Positions 8,776 through 17,132 of a stretch of 64,000 nucleotides of DNA are shown piece after piece. The notes below the pieces were generated by a model. It was not told the origin of the DNA. It did no database searches and was given only the letters and a program-made list of their open reading frames with translations. The position numbers and the translations under genes were made by a program. Every line of letters begins with the position of its first letter. Within the stretch, counting starts at the first letter, position 1. Source of the DNA: Bacteroidales bacterium. Lineage in GTDB: Bacteria > Bacteroidota > Bacteroidia > Bacteroidales > UBA932. The stretch is from assembly GCA_017476575.1 (NCBI GenBank), contig JAFUZO010000042.1:86204-150203 (forward strand). Reading direction: 5' to 3'.

Positions 8776-8907
8776 GTAAAAAATAACCTGCCTCATTTTG
8801 GAATGAGCCGCCCGCGGCATTGAGCGGGAGGGGCCCGGCCGTCAGGCCGGGAGGGACGAGGACCCGAAGGGTCCGAAGATGGAAAAACGAGGCCGGTTGT
8901 TTTTTAC
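8776..8907. repeat. 132-bp palindromic element with internal GC hairpins (MITE-like)
   Basis: Two 24-base arms at 8776-8799 and 8884-8907 are inverted repeats with three mismatches; both begin, read inwards, with GTAAAAAA. Between them are two perfect hairpins: CCCGGCC-GTCA-GGCCGGG at 8834-8851 and GGACCC-GAA-GGGTCC at 8860-8874. The whole unit can fold into one long cruciform. It lies just upstream of the GyrI-like pseudogene start and carries no ORF. Size and symmetry fit a small non-autonomous element or a REP-type repeat; no target-site duplication was obvious. Confidence 0.65.
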
Positions 8908-9016
8908 CGATCATAGAAAGCGATCGTCCAACAGGCTGCAGCAGCCAGAGCCTGGCACAGACTTTCCTCGCCCCACCGCATAGATTAAGGGAAAAGCGGA
9001 AGCGAGATTCTCTCCG

Positions 9017-9213
9017 GCCGACGAAGGCGTCACCGGACTCCGATTCGACGACCAGGTCAAGGGCGGCAACATTCTGAAGGAATTCATCCCCTGTATCGAG
9101 AAGGGCTTCCAGGCCGTGATGGCCAACGGTGTGCTCGCCGGATACGGAGCACGCATCATCAAGGCATCCGTCCCGCTCGCCGAGCACTTCGGTTATGTCA
9201 CGGTCCTGCATTT
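9017..9213 (+). pseudogene. Elongation factor G fragment with in-frame internal deletion
   Basis: One open frame without a start. [20 protein letters not shown] and [14 protein letters not shown] match EF-G domain IV (family pattern GG-x-I-P-K-E-x-I-P-x-x-x-K-G-x, then G-x-L-A-G-Y-P). Immediately afterwards [15 protein letters not shown] matches the late domain V segment (x-P-L-x-E-M-F-G-Y-x-T-x-L-R). The roughly 90 residues normally between these are gone, and everything upstream of domain IV is missing. The reading frame runs straight into the tRNA that starts at 9215. It is a relic of a fusA-type gene. Confidence 0.75.
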
Positions 9214-9214
9214 C

Positions 9215-9288
9215 GGCCCCTTGGCTCAGTTGGTCAGAGCAGCGGACTCATCATCCGTGGGTCGTGGGTTCAAGTCCCCCAGGGGCCA
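9215..9288 (+). tRNA. tRNA with CAT anticodon, probably Ile2 type, with atypical bases
   Basis: 74 bases fold as a cloverleaf: acceptor GGCCCCT/AGGGGCC, D-stem GCTC/GAGC, anticodon stem GCGGA/TCCGT, and T-loop TTCAAGT. The anticodon CAT is at 9249-9251. The GGCCCCTT...AGGGGCCAC ends resemble lysidine-modified tRNA-Ile2 rather than elongator Met, although Met cannot be excluded. Two oddities are visible: position 37 is C (9252) where a purine is nearly universal, and the T-stem has a T50-C64 mismatch (GTGGG against CCCCC). CCA is not encoded. Lying directly against an EF-G scrap, it may be a decaying extra copy. Confidence 0.75.
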
Positions 9289-9351
9289 CTTCACTCCGGC
9301 TTTCCGAGTGCATTCTGTAATAGTTTGAGCAACAGGAAGTTGGTTGATTTA

Positions 9352-9453
9352 AGAGGCTGGCCGAAAAGTAGATTCTTCGGCAGGTGGACCTGCCTCAGAA
9401 TGACACGAGGCTGTCATTCTGAATAAAGTGAAGAATCTTATCGGTCAGCTTCT
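9352..9453. repeat. 102-bp imperfect palindrome (REP/terminator-like)
   Basis: Nested inverted arms: an outer 13-base pair at 9352-9364 and 9441-9453 (11 of 13 match), AGATTCTTC (9370-9378) against GAAGAATCT (9430-9438), and TCAGAATGACA (9395-9405) against TGTCATTCTGA (9412-9422), closing on a six-base loop. The TGTCATTCTGA core resembles a palindromic repeat that I recall as common in Bacteroidota genomes. It lies between the tRNA and the convergent tsaE gene and could end both transcripts. Confidence 0.7.
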
Positions 9454-9518
9454 AAAAATAGTAGATTGCTCATTTTCAGTTATGAGCAATTGATTTTATG
9501 GGGGCGAGAGGTTGGGCG

Positions 9519-9944
9519 TCAGTCTTCCCAGACGAGGGTGCGGGAGAGGTCGGGGTTGACCCGGATATGGACCTTGAGGGTGTCCTCGGGCAGGATCTTC
9601 TCGATGTTCCCGGGCCACTCCATGATGCAGAGGCATCCACTGTCGATGTAGTCGTAGAAGCCGATGTCGAGGGCTTCTTCGATGCGGTCGATGCGGTAGA
9701 AATCGAAGTGGTACATCGGCTCTCCGGTGGCGGTACGGTACTCGTTGACGATGGCGAAAGTCGGCGAACTCACGGCATCCTCGACGACTCCGAGCTGCCG
9801 GCAGACCGCTGTCGTGAACGTTGTCTTCCCGGCGCCCATCGGTGCATAGAGTGCGACCAGCCGTCGTCCTCCGATTTCCTGGAGGAACTGCCCTGCCGCC
9901 CGGTCGAGGTCCTGCAGGTCCTTGATTTGTATCTCGTGTCTCAT
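9519..9944 (-). CDS. tsaE: tRNA threonylcarbamoyladenosine biosynthesis ATPase TsaE
   Basis: 141 residues from the ATG at 9944 (MRHEIQIKDLQDLDRAAGQF); an in-frame upstream Met at 9989 only adds an atypical extension. The Walker A motif LYAPMGAGKTTFTTAVCRQL is complete, followed by SSPTFAIVNEY and the MYHFDFYRI strand that are diagnostic of TsaE (YjeE). TsaE works with TsaB and TsaD to make the universal t6A modification at position 37 of ANN-decoding tRNAs. Its length fits the family. Neighbouring genes are unrelated. Confidence 0.95.
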   Translation of the reverse strand: MRHEIQIKDLQDLDRAAGQFLQEIGGRRLVALYAPMGAGKTTFTTAVCRQLGVVEDAVSSPTFAIVNEYRTATGEPMYHFDFYRIDRIEEALDIGFYDYIDSGCLCIMEWPGNIEKILPEDTLKVHIRVNPDLSRTLVWED

Positions 9945-10005
9945 AGCGGGTGCATAGGTAGGTAAAAATCGGAACAAAGGAAAGGGCAACGACCCGTTCC
10001 GGAGC

Positions 10006-10365
10006 CTATCTTTCCTTCAGATAGTCGGTGAACCCGAGCAGGTTGCCGTCCGGGTCGGTGAATTCCACGGCCCAGCCGGTATGGATGCGGAAGGGGGCAC
10101 TCCGGAAGGAGATGCCCCGGCCCTGCAGGTCTGCATACATCTTCCGGGCATCGTCCACCTCGATCCAGACCGCCGTCTGCGCATCGGGGAATTTCTTCTT
10201 GTCCTTCAGGATGATAGCCGGTTCCTCGTCGCCGACGGCGAAGGCGACCATCCCCATCTCGGCAAACTCGAACTTCACGGGAAGGCCCAGCGTCTCGGCA
10301 TAGAACTTCCGTGCGGCGGCATAGTCCTCTACCGCCAGGAAATAGTTGTCGTAATTTTTAATCAT
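10006..10365 (-). CDS. VOC (glyoxalase/bleomycin-resistance fold) family protein
   Basis: 119 residues from MIKNYDNYFLAVEDYAAARK at 10365; an alternative ATG at 10374 adds three residues. It has two beta-alpha-beta-beta-beta modules typical of VOC proteins: AVEDYAAARKFYAETLGLP in the first and WAVEFTDPDGNLLGFTDY at the end, where FxDPDGN is the common metal-site motif. The substrate cannot be inferred; the family includes glyoxalases, dioxygenases and antibiotic-binding proteins. Its start overlaps the end of the GNAT gene by four bases, so the two are coupled and transcribed from the promoter near 10946-10975. Confidence 0.88.
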   Translation of the reverse strand: MIKNYDNYFLAVEDYAAARKFYAETLGLPVKFEFAEMGMVAFAVGDEEPAIILKDKKKFPDAQTAVWIEVDDARKMYADLQGRGISFRSAPFRIHTGWAVEFTDPDGNLLGFTDYLKER

Positions 10366-10925
10366 GGTTTCCATTCTTCCAGGGTGATGCAGGAGATATG
10401 CTCCGTGTGCCGCTCGCCGGTCAGCCGCGACGGGACATCCTCCCGGGTATATCGATAGCGGAAGCCGCATTTTTCCTGGACCCGTTTCGAGCGGAGGTTG
10501 CCGTCGTAATAACAGCACCAGATGCTCCGCAGCCCGAGGTCTTCGAAACCGTGGCGCAGCAGTTCACGCACGGCCTCGGGGATCAGCCCCTGCCCCCAGA
10601 ACGGGGCGCCGATCCAGTATCCGACCTCTCCTTCTCCGGGCGGCAGGTCAAGGTTGCTCTGCGGGCCGGTTTTCAGGTCGATGCTTCCGACAGGCTTCCC
10701 GGTTGCCTTCAGCACGACGGCATAGGTTTCGGGCGCGGAGAGGACGGTCCGGATGACCGCCCTGCTCTCTTCCACGCTGGTGTGGAGCGGCCAGCCGGCG
10801 GCGGGCCCCACGGCCGGGTCCCGGGCATACTGGAACAGATCCTCGGCATCGTCCTCGTGCCAAGGCCGCAGGACCAGCCTTCCGGTCTGCAGTTGCGTTT
10901 CCCGGGTCTGTTGTGAAATCGCCAT
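10362..10925 (-). CDS. GNAT acetyltransferase (RimJ/RimL type)
   Basis: 187 residues from the ATG at 10925 (MAISQQTRETQLQTGRLVLR). TGRLVLRPWHEDDAEDLFQY is the RimJ/RimL-type opening. GEVGYWIGAPFWGQGLIPEA contains motif A (WGQGLIPEA, binding the acetyl-CoA pyrophosphate), and NLRSKRVQEKCGFRY is the C-terminal motif. Relatives acetylate N-termini of ribosomal proteins or small molecules including antibiotics; the substrate here is unknown. Unlike the GNAT at 7922-8272 this copy has all motifs. The downstream VOC gene overlaps by four bases. Confidence 0.9.
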   Translation of the reverse strand: MAISQQTRETQLQTGRLVLRPWHEDDAEDLFQYARDPAVGPAAGWPLHTSVEESRAVIRTVLSAPETYAVVLKATGKPVGSIDLKTGPQSNLDLPPGEGEVGYWIGAPFWGQGLIPEAVRELLRHGFEDLGLRSIWCCYYDGNLRSKRVQEKCGFRYRYTREDVPSRLTGERHTEHISCITLEEWKP

Positions 10926-10945
10926 CGTCTGTCCATTTGCTGCTG

Positions 10946-10975
10946 CAAAGATACACAAAAACCGGTCCTGTGCAA
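10946..10975 (-). promoter_or_regulatory. Promoter of the GNAT-VOC operon
   Basis: On the minus strand TTG (10975-10973), a 19-base spacer and TATCTTTG (10953-10946) form a full Bacteroidota promoter. The GNAT ATG at 10925 is 20 bases downstream, which also excludes longer in-frame start choices. The 247 bases between this promoter and the glycosidase gene to the right contain no gene I can support. Confidence 0.8.
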
Positions 10976-11222
10976 CACCCCGGCCGGCTTCCTTGCCCCG
11001 GCTATCCACAGAAAAGGGTTGTTTTCGTGGAGGCCCCCCGAAGACAGGATGGCCCAGCCAAGTCCCCAGTCGAGCAACGGACTTCTTCATACAAACTACG
11101 GGAGAACTCGCTATAAGGGGCTGATACAAGGCGATACGACCTCGGAAACCATTCGGGCGAGGGTAGAAGCGGGTGTTTCGATAGGGCATGGGGCGGTAAC
11201 CCTGCTCGGAAAATATCGGATT

Positions 11223-14200
11223 TCATTCGGCAAGGGTTATGATGCCCGCCCAACCCCCGCCGGGGGCAAGGTGGATGTTGAACGTTCCGTCCGTAACGGT
11301 GAAGCGGCGCTTCTGCCACGAGGTCGCATCCGTGGCTGCGTCGGCCCCGTCCTCCCACGCTTCGACCTCCGCAGCTGACCCCTCCGGCAGAGGAACGGTG
11401 ACCTCCCTCTCCGACCAGTCCGTGAGCGCGCCCACATACCACACGGAGCCGCTGCGCCGGGCCGTCACGATGTACTGCCCCACGCTGCCGTCGAGCACGC
11501 GCGTCTCGTCCCACACCGTGGGCACGCGGTAGAGGAACTCCGCGCACTGCGGCTCGGTTTCATAGCGGAGCGGGCTGTCGCAAAGCATCTGGAGCGGAGC
11601 GTCGAACACCACGTATTCCGCCAGCTGGCGGCAGCGGGTCCCCTGCGACATGGGGCTGCACTTGTCGGGCACGAAACGCTCCCGCGTGGCGTTGAGGAAG
11701 GCCCCGGGCGTGTAGTCGGCGGGCCCGGCGAGGAAGCGGATGAAGGGAGCAGTGACATCGAATTCCACCATGTCGTAGTCCGGCAGCCTGCGCTTCCGCA
11801 TCTGTTCGAGCCCGAAGATGCCTTCGTAGTTGAGAATGTTGGGAAAGCGTTTCTGCAGTCCGTCCGGCGGGGGACAGCCGTGGAAATCCACGACGAGACG
11901 GTAGCGTGCGGCGGTTTCGGCGGCCCTGTACATGAACTCCTGCATGGGCTGGTCGTTCCGGTCGAGGAAATCGATCTTGAATCCCTTCACGCCGAGGGCG
12001 GAATAGTGGCTGCAAGCCTTTTCGATGTCCTTCGCGAAGGCGGTATAGCCCGCCCAGAGGATGATGCCCACGCCCTTTTCGGCACCGTAGCCTATGATCT
12101 CGGGCAGGTCGATCCCGGGCACCACGGCGAAAAGGTCGTCAGCGTATTTCTGTGCCCACCCCTCGTCGAGAATGACATACTCCAGGCCATGCCGGGCGGC
12201 GAAATCAATGTAAGCCTTGTAGGTGGGGGTGTTTACGCCCGGGGTGAAGCCGTCGCCGTCGATGGCGTAGCCGTTCCACCATTCCCAGGCGACCTTGCCG
12301 GGCCGCACCCAGGAGAAATCTCCCTCCGGAGGGGGAGCGAGGCGCGTTACGAGGTCGTTTTCGGCAAGGGCCCTGTCCTCGCGTGCGATGCAGACGACCC
12401 TCCACGGGAAGCTGCGGGCGCTTCCGTCGCAGGAGGCGATCCAATCTTCCCGCGCGGTTACAATTTTCTGAAGATGGTTGTGTCCGCCCTGCTCCTCTGC
12501 CTTCGGGTAGCCGGGGAAACGGCCTTCGAGGGCATCCCCGCAGGCTCCGAGGAACATCCCGGGGTAGGACACCACATCCGATTCGGCGACCACCATCCTT
12601 GCGCCCGGGGTGCCGGCCAGCAGGGGCGGGACTCCCAATCGGGAGCCGTCCCACAGCGGAAGCCAGGTGGAGGTGTAGACATTCTCGAAATCGTCTTGGA
12701 ACGGGTCGCCGTTCTTGTGGGTGTAGGACACTTTCAGCGGGCAGCGCTCCCCGACCCGGAAGCGGGCCTGCTCGGAAAGGACCTTGTAGGGCCTGCGCCT
12801 GTCCGCTTTCCAGCGCCATGCCACGCCGTCGTCCTCCACACGGAGTTCGAGCGCGTGGCCCTTGTAGCGGAGGGTGAGGCTGCCGGGGCCTTCAACGATT
12901 TCCCGGGGCTGCCCTTGACCGAAGGTGCTGCCGTCGGAGAGGGTCATGCCGATGGGAGAGGGGGCGATGAGGGGTGCTCCGTCCAGGGTTACGCTGTAGC
13001 GCAGGCCCTCGGGGGAGGCGTAGAGGGCGGCCCGTATGCGGCTGTCGGGAGAGTCCAGTTCCGCCGTGGGATGCCCGCATGGCGAAGGCGGGGCGGGAAC
13101 GGGGGCGGTCGTAAGCCCGAAGCCGACATCGTAGGCGTTGCCGTCGGCATCGCGCCAGCAGTCCATGTCCATGGGTACATCCTCGGCCTGCGCCTCCACG
13201 GTAAGCATGTCGGCGGGCATCTGCACGGGCAGCCGGCCACCGGCGGGGAAGGCCCCGGACAGCACATCCATGTAGGCCGCGCTGCGCACCCCGAAGGCCA
13301 GCAGCAGGGCGTCGGCCCAGGGCTCGAACTCCGGGATGAACGCGCGGGAGGCCGATGCGAGCACCACCACGGGTCGCTCTCCCATGAGCGCCTTGGTGTC
13401 CCGCACAAGGTCGAGGTCGCCGCTGTTCTCGGTGTGCACGGCCTTGCCCCGGTAACTGCGGTTGGCGGAGGCTTCCGCCAGGTCGCCTCCCGCTATGCTC
13501 ACGGCCCGTGCCGTCGAAGCCATGTAGGGGGTGTATTGCAGCGAAATGGGCAGGTACCCTTCGGTGCGGGAGTAGCCTGTCCCCGGCACCGGTTCGCCGA
13601 TGGCCACCAAAGCGAAATCGGCCTCCGAAGGGCTGGAGACGATGGTGTAGTGCTGTGCAACCACCGCCGTGTCGATGCTGTAGCCCGTATATGCGGGTTT
13701 CTTGAGCCGTCCGGTCATGCTGTAAACACCGGGGATATGCCGCTGCGGGACATACACCCGGAGCCCGTCCTTCAGCGGAACGACCCCGCCGTGGTTTTTC
13801 AGCAGCACGATGCTCTTTCGCTGGGCTTCCGCACCTGCGGCGTGGAGGGCCGGGTCGGTGAGGGTGGCCACCGCCTCCCGGACATCGCTGTAGGGGTTCT
13901 CGAAGAGGCCGATCCGGAAGAAAGATTCCAGCACCCGCTTCGCCGAGGCCTTGATGGCAGCGGCGGCCTGCCTTTCTCCCAGATACTCCTTCAGAATGGC
14001 GTAGGCGGCTGTTTTGTCGGCAAGGCCCACATAGCCTCCGAGTTCGTCCACCCCGGCCTCCCAGATCAAGGCGATCCGCTGCGGAACGTCCAGGTGCTCA
14101 ACCCCGTAGCACTTGCCTGCGGTCGTGAGCGGGTCGCCGTTGTAGTTGGAGGTGATGCCCCAGTCGGTGCAGACGATGCCCTCGAAGCCCGACCGGCGGC

Positions 14201-15338
14201 GCAGCAGGGAATCCACGATGAAAGCGTCGTAACTGTTGCCCACGCAGATACCCGAAGGGTTTCTCCCCCACGGCACCGTGTAGTAGGGCATCACGGCGGC
14301 CGCCTTTCCGGTGGGTCCCGCAAGGCGGAAAGCACCCTCGGTAAACGGCCTGATTTGCCCTTCGAGGTTGTCCCCGGGGTAGACGGCATATTTCCCGATG
14401 GAGAGATGGGCGTCGCGCCCGGCCTCTCCGCAACCGCCGCCGGGCCAATGCTTGACCATGCAGTTGACCGAAAGGGCGCCCCAGCCGTCCTGGCTGCCGG
14501 GGGTGGTCTGGAAGCCGTCGATATAGGCCCTTGTCATGGCCGTGACCAGTTCAGGACACTCCCCGAATGTGCCCGGGACACGCCTCCAGCGGGGGTCGCT
14601 CGCCAGGTCGGCCTGGGGAGAGAGCGCCGTGCCGAAGCCGAGCGCGCGGTATTCCCGGCTCACCGTCTCGCCGAAGCGGCGTGCCACCTCCGGGTCGAAA
14701 GTGGCGGCAAGCCCGAGCGGGGTGGGCCATTCCGATCCCATCTCGCCCGAACCGGCGTTGTATTCGTCCGTGGCGAGGATTTCGTTGCGGGGGTCGCTGC
14801 TGTTGCAGGACGGGATGGCGAAGGGCAGGCTCTCGCACAGCGTCTGCAGATGGTTGTTCCACTCTGCAATGACCCTCGGGGATTCCGCATGGGCAAGGAG
14901 GATCTGTCTCGCACCGTCCTCCGTGACGGCCCGCCGGGTATGGTCTGACAGGTCGGATGCCGCCGCTCCGCTCTCTGCGTAGGGCTTCCCGCCGTAGGTG
15001 ATGCCGCTGACGCTCATGGAGGCGTATCCCGGGACATTGGTGGTGAACCCGTTGGAAAGCAGGGCGAGGAGCATGCTGTCGGGCAGTTGCGAGACGAGGT
15101 CGGCGGCCCTTTCTGCGGGAGAGAGCCGCCAGTCCTCGAAAGGGTCGAGCCAGCCGTTGCGGTTGTGGTCCTTGAACGCCCGTCCCCGCAGCGTCAGCAC
15201 GGGAAGTTCGCTGTAACCGAGCTGCGGACCGCGGGGCTGGTCGAGGCGCGTCCATCCGTAAGTTGTGTCTTCTGTGTGGATCCCGGTGCAGGACAGGGCG
15301 AGCAGCAGGGCGAGAGAGAGTGCGGAGCGTTTCTTCAT
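11223..15338 (-). CDS. GH3-GH97 two-enzyme glycosidase fusion
   Basis: 1371 residues from the ATG at 15338 with a lipobox-like signal (LLLALSC). Residues about 30-770 form a GH3 enzyme: KDHNRNGWLDPFEDW, MVKHWPGGGCGEAGRDAHL and GIVCTDWG with the likely nucleophile Asp392. Residues about 790-1371 form a GH97 enzyme: WEWWNGYAIDGDGF, DEGWAQKYADD and VKGFKIDFLDRND with Asp1123, then LNYEGIFGLEQ with Glu1172. The Asp in KIDF is the nucleophile position of retaining GH97 alpha-galactosidases, so an alpha-galactosidase-like half is favoured over the inverting SusB type. It is the last gene of the minus-strand operon; its ATG overlaps the preceding TGA by one base. Likely periplasmic or surface-anchored. 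Confidence 0.88.
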   Translation of the reverse strand: MKKRSALSLALLLALSCTGIHTEDTTYGWTRLDQPRGPQLGYSELPVLTLRGRAFKDHNRNGWLDPFEDWRLSPAERAADLVSQLPDSMLLALLSNGFTTNVPGYASMSVSGITYGGKPYAESGAAASDLSDHTRRAVTEDGARQILLAHAESPRVIAEWNNHLQTLCESLPFAIPSCNSSDPRNEILATDEYNAGSGEMGSEWPTPLGLAATFDPEVARRFGETVSREYRALGFGTALSPQADLASDPRWRRVPGTFGECPELVTAMTRAYIDGFQTTPGSQDGWGALSVNCMVKHWPGGGCGEAGRDAHLSIGKYAVYPGDNLEGQIRPFTEGAFRLAGPTGKAAAVMPYYTVPWGRNPSGICVGNSYDAFIVDSLLRRRSGFEGIVCTDWGITSNYNGDPLTTAGKCYGVEHLDVPQRIALIWEAGVDELGGYVGLADKTAAYAILKEYLGERQAAAAIKASAKRVLESFFRIGLFENPYSDVREAVATLTDPALHAAGAEAQRKSIVLLKNHGGVVPLKDGLRVYVPQRHIPGVYSMTGRLKKPAYTGYSIDTAVVAQHYTIVSSPSEADFALVAIGEPVPGTGYSRTEGYLPISLQYTPYMASTARAVSIAGGDLAEASANRSYRGKAVHTENSGDLDLVRDTKALMGERPVVVLASASRAFIPEFEPWADALLLAFGVRSAAYMDVLSGAFPAGGRLPVQMPADMLTVEAQAEDVPMDMDCWRDADGNAYDVGFGLTTAPVPAPPSPCGHPTAELDSPDSRIRAALYASPEGLRYSVTLDGAPLIAPSPIGMTLSDGSTFGQGQPREIVEGPGSLTLRYKGHALELRVEDDGVAWRWKADRRRPYKVLSEQARFRVGERCPLKVSYTHKNGDPFQDDFENVYTSTWLPLWDGSRLGVPPLLAGTPGARMVVAESDVVSYPGMFLGACGDALEGRFPGYPKAEEQGGHNHLQKIVTAREDWIASCDGSARSFPWRVVCIAREDRALAENDLVTRLAPPPEGDFSWVRPGKVAWEWWNGYAIDGDGFTPGVNTPTYKAYIDFAARHGLEYVILDEGWAQKYADDLFAVVPGIDLPEIIGYGAEKGVGIILWAGYTAFAKDIEKACSHYSALGVKGFKIDFLDRNDQPMQEFMYRAAETAARYRLVVDFHGCPPPDGLQKRFPNILNYEGIFGLEQMRKRRLPDYDMVEFDVTAPFIRFLAGPADYTPGAFLNATRERFVPDKCSPMSQGTRCRQLAEYVVFDAPLQMLCDSPLRYETEPQCAEFLYRVPTVWDETRVLDGSVGQYIVTARRSGSVWYVGALTDWSEREVTVPLPEGSAAEVEAWEDGADAATDATSWQKRRFTVTDGTFNIHLAPGGGWAGIITLAE

Positions 15339-17131
15339 CAGTGTACGGTAACTGTTCCCGTAACGGTGCAGTCGGTCTCGGAATGGGAGGTGGTGCTGTA
15401 GAGACCGGTCACGGGTTTTGCGTAAATGGTTGAGTGTGAAGGAATATCTATGTCTATACTGCCCGAGAAGGAGCAGCCGCTGACGCTGATGCCGGTGACG
15501 GCGCTGCCGTCGTTCTGCGCCCATCCGAGGATGCCGCCGGCCCTGATGACGTCCGCTGACGGCCCGTTTCCGATGATGGTGCCGGAATTGGAGCAGCCTG
15601 CCACGGAGCCTGTCTTGACGCTCCCGGCGATGCCGCCGATGTTCTGTGCCGCCGTCGCCGGGGCCTTGAAATGGATGGTCCCGGAGAACGAGCAGTCTTC
15701 GAAATCGTCGATGCTGTAGCCCGCGATGCCTCCTATGTAGAGTTCTCCCGACACCGCCGCGGACGAATCCACGGTGAGGCTTCCGGAGAAACGGTTCCCC
15801 GAAAGGACGCTCGTATGCACGGGGTCGAAATGTCCCACGATGCCCCCGACATGAGCCGACAGCACCTGCCCGCCTAAGGTGATGGAGCCTTCGCTCCGGC
15901 AGCCACGGATCTGGACGATATCGTTGGCCGCATAGGCCCTGCCCATGATTCCGCCGGCCTGGATGTCGGCGCTTCCGTCCCCGATCACCGTGATTTCAGT
16001 CGCGCTGACGCAGTTCTCCACGGTCCCGCGCGGGGCGTAACCGGCAACGGCACCCACCCGCACGACCTTTCCCCATTGGTGGTAGGTGATGCTCCCCCCG
16101 GTGACGCAGGAGGAGACCAGGCCCCGGGTGTAGATGCGGTTGGCAACCATGCCGGCCCAATAGATGTCGGCATCCCCCACGATGTCGTCTTTCGAGGAGA
16201 TCGAGATGGCGGAATCGAGGGTGAGGTTCCTGATGCCGCCGACGAGTTCGTTCGCCAGCGCCTTCTGCAGCCCCGAGATGCGGTAGCCTCCGCCGTCAAA
16301 ATCGCCGGAGAAGCCTTCGAGCGGGCTCCAGGTGGCATCTCCCGCAATGTCGGCGGTGAGCCGGGCCTCCAGGTAGTTCTCCCCGGCGGCGACCCGTTCG
16401 GCAAAGGCTTTCAGTTCGGCGTAGGAGCCTATGGCCGTGAAGGTCCCGGCGTTCGCCTCGAACTGGGTCTGAGGGAGTTCATAGACCTTTCCGGCCTGCA
16501 GGCGCTCCCCGGTGAAGGCGCTGAGGTTCATCTTCTCACCCGAAGCGGTATAGACATGCACGATGATGCCGTTCTCGAAATGGCCGGGGTCGAGGGCGAT
16601 GTGGAATACCTTGCCCCCGCTGACGTCGATGCCGCCGCCCGGGATGGTGAGTTGCACTGGTGTGCCGCCGCTGACGGAGATCCCGGCCACGCGGACGCTC
16701 CCGCTGAGGGGAAGGCGCAGGATGCAGGAGCGGTGCCTCATGATGAAGGACCGCTGCGAACTCTCGGCAAACAGGGGGGCGCAGAAATTCCCCACCCCCC
16801 CTTCGGAATACGCCTGGACGGCGGGGACGGCGCCTCCGTAGGTGATACTGTAGGGGGCTTGCAGGCTTTCCGCAAAGCGGAAGACGGCCCTGGTCTTTCC
16901 GGCATCGGAAGCGGAAAGGGGCCTTGACAGCACTCCGTTCACGCTGATGCAATCGCCTTCGCTCCACAGGACGGGGTAGAGGCCCGCGGCCTTCTCTCCC
17001 AGCGTGGTGCGGGTCTCCGCCTGCGGCATGAGGGCTTCAAGGGTGAATTCCCGCTGCTCCGCCGGACCCTCCTTTGCGCAGGAGAGCAGCATCAGCAGGA
17101 CGGCAAGTAGAGGTAAAGACTGTTTCATCAT
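15338..17131 (-). CDS. Lipoprotein with fimbrillin-like N-domain and GLUG-type repeats
   Basis: 597 residues; MMKQSLPLLAVLLMLLSCAK gives a lipobox LLSC (a second Met at 17128 is equally possible). Residues about 25-215 hold a fimbrillin-like module (YPVLWSEGDCISVNGVLSRP), closely parallel to the lipoprotein at 18284-19108. The rest is repetitive, with units such as VGGIVGHFD, IGGIAGYSIDDFEDCSFSG and NIGGIAGSVKTGSVAGCSNS, which match GLUG-type beta-solenoid repeats found in bacterial surface adhesins and proteases. No catalytic motif is seen. It probably binds glycan at the surface for the glycosidase encoded directly downstream. Confidence 0.82.
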   Translation of the reverse strand: MMKQSLPLLAVLLMLLSCAKEGPAEQREFTLEALMPQAETRTTLGEKAAGLYPVLWSEGDCISVNGVLSRPLSASDAGKTRAVFRFAESLQAPYSITYGGAVPAVQAYSEGGVGNFCAPLFAESSQRSFIMRHRSCILRLPLSGSVRVAGISVSGGTPVQLTIPGGGIDVSGGKVFHIALDPGHFENGIIVHVYTASGEKMNLSAFTGERLQAGKVYELPQTQFEANAGTFTAIGSYAELKAFAERVAAGENYLEARLTADIAGDATWSPLEGFSGDFDGGGYRISGLQKALANELVGGIRNLTLDSAISISSKDDIVGDADIYWAGMVANRIYTRGLVSSCVTGGSITYHQWGKVVRVGAVAGYAPRGTVENCVSATEITVIGDGSADIQAGGIMGRAYAANDIVQIRGCRSEGSITLGGQVLSAHVGGIVGHFDPVHTSVLSGNRFSGSLTVDSSAAVSGELYIGGIAGYSIDDFEDCSFSGTIHFKAPATAAQNIGGIAGSVKTGSVAGCSNSGTIIGNGPSADVIRAGGILGWAQNDGSAVTGISVSGCSFSGSIDIDIPSHSTIYAKPVTGLYSTTSHSETDCTVTGTVTVH

Positions 17132-17132
17132 C

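Noticed and set aside
10982..11189. Possible minus-strand start (MKKSVARLGTWLGHPVFGG) leading into the GNAT gene
   Set aside because: The frame crosses a complete promoter at 10946-10975, and the GNAT domain begins at 10925.
11880..14948. 1022-codon plus-strand frame
   Set aside because: Antisense shadow of the GH3-GH97 gene; low-complexity Gly/His/Val composition and no recognisable motif.
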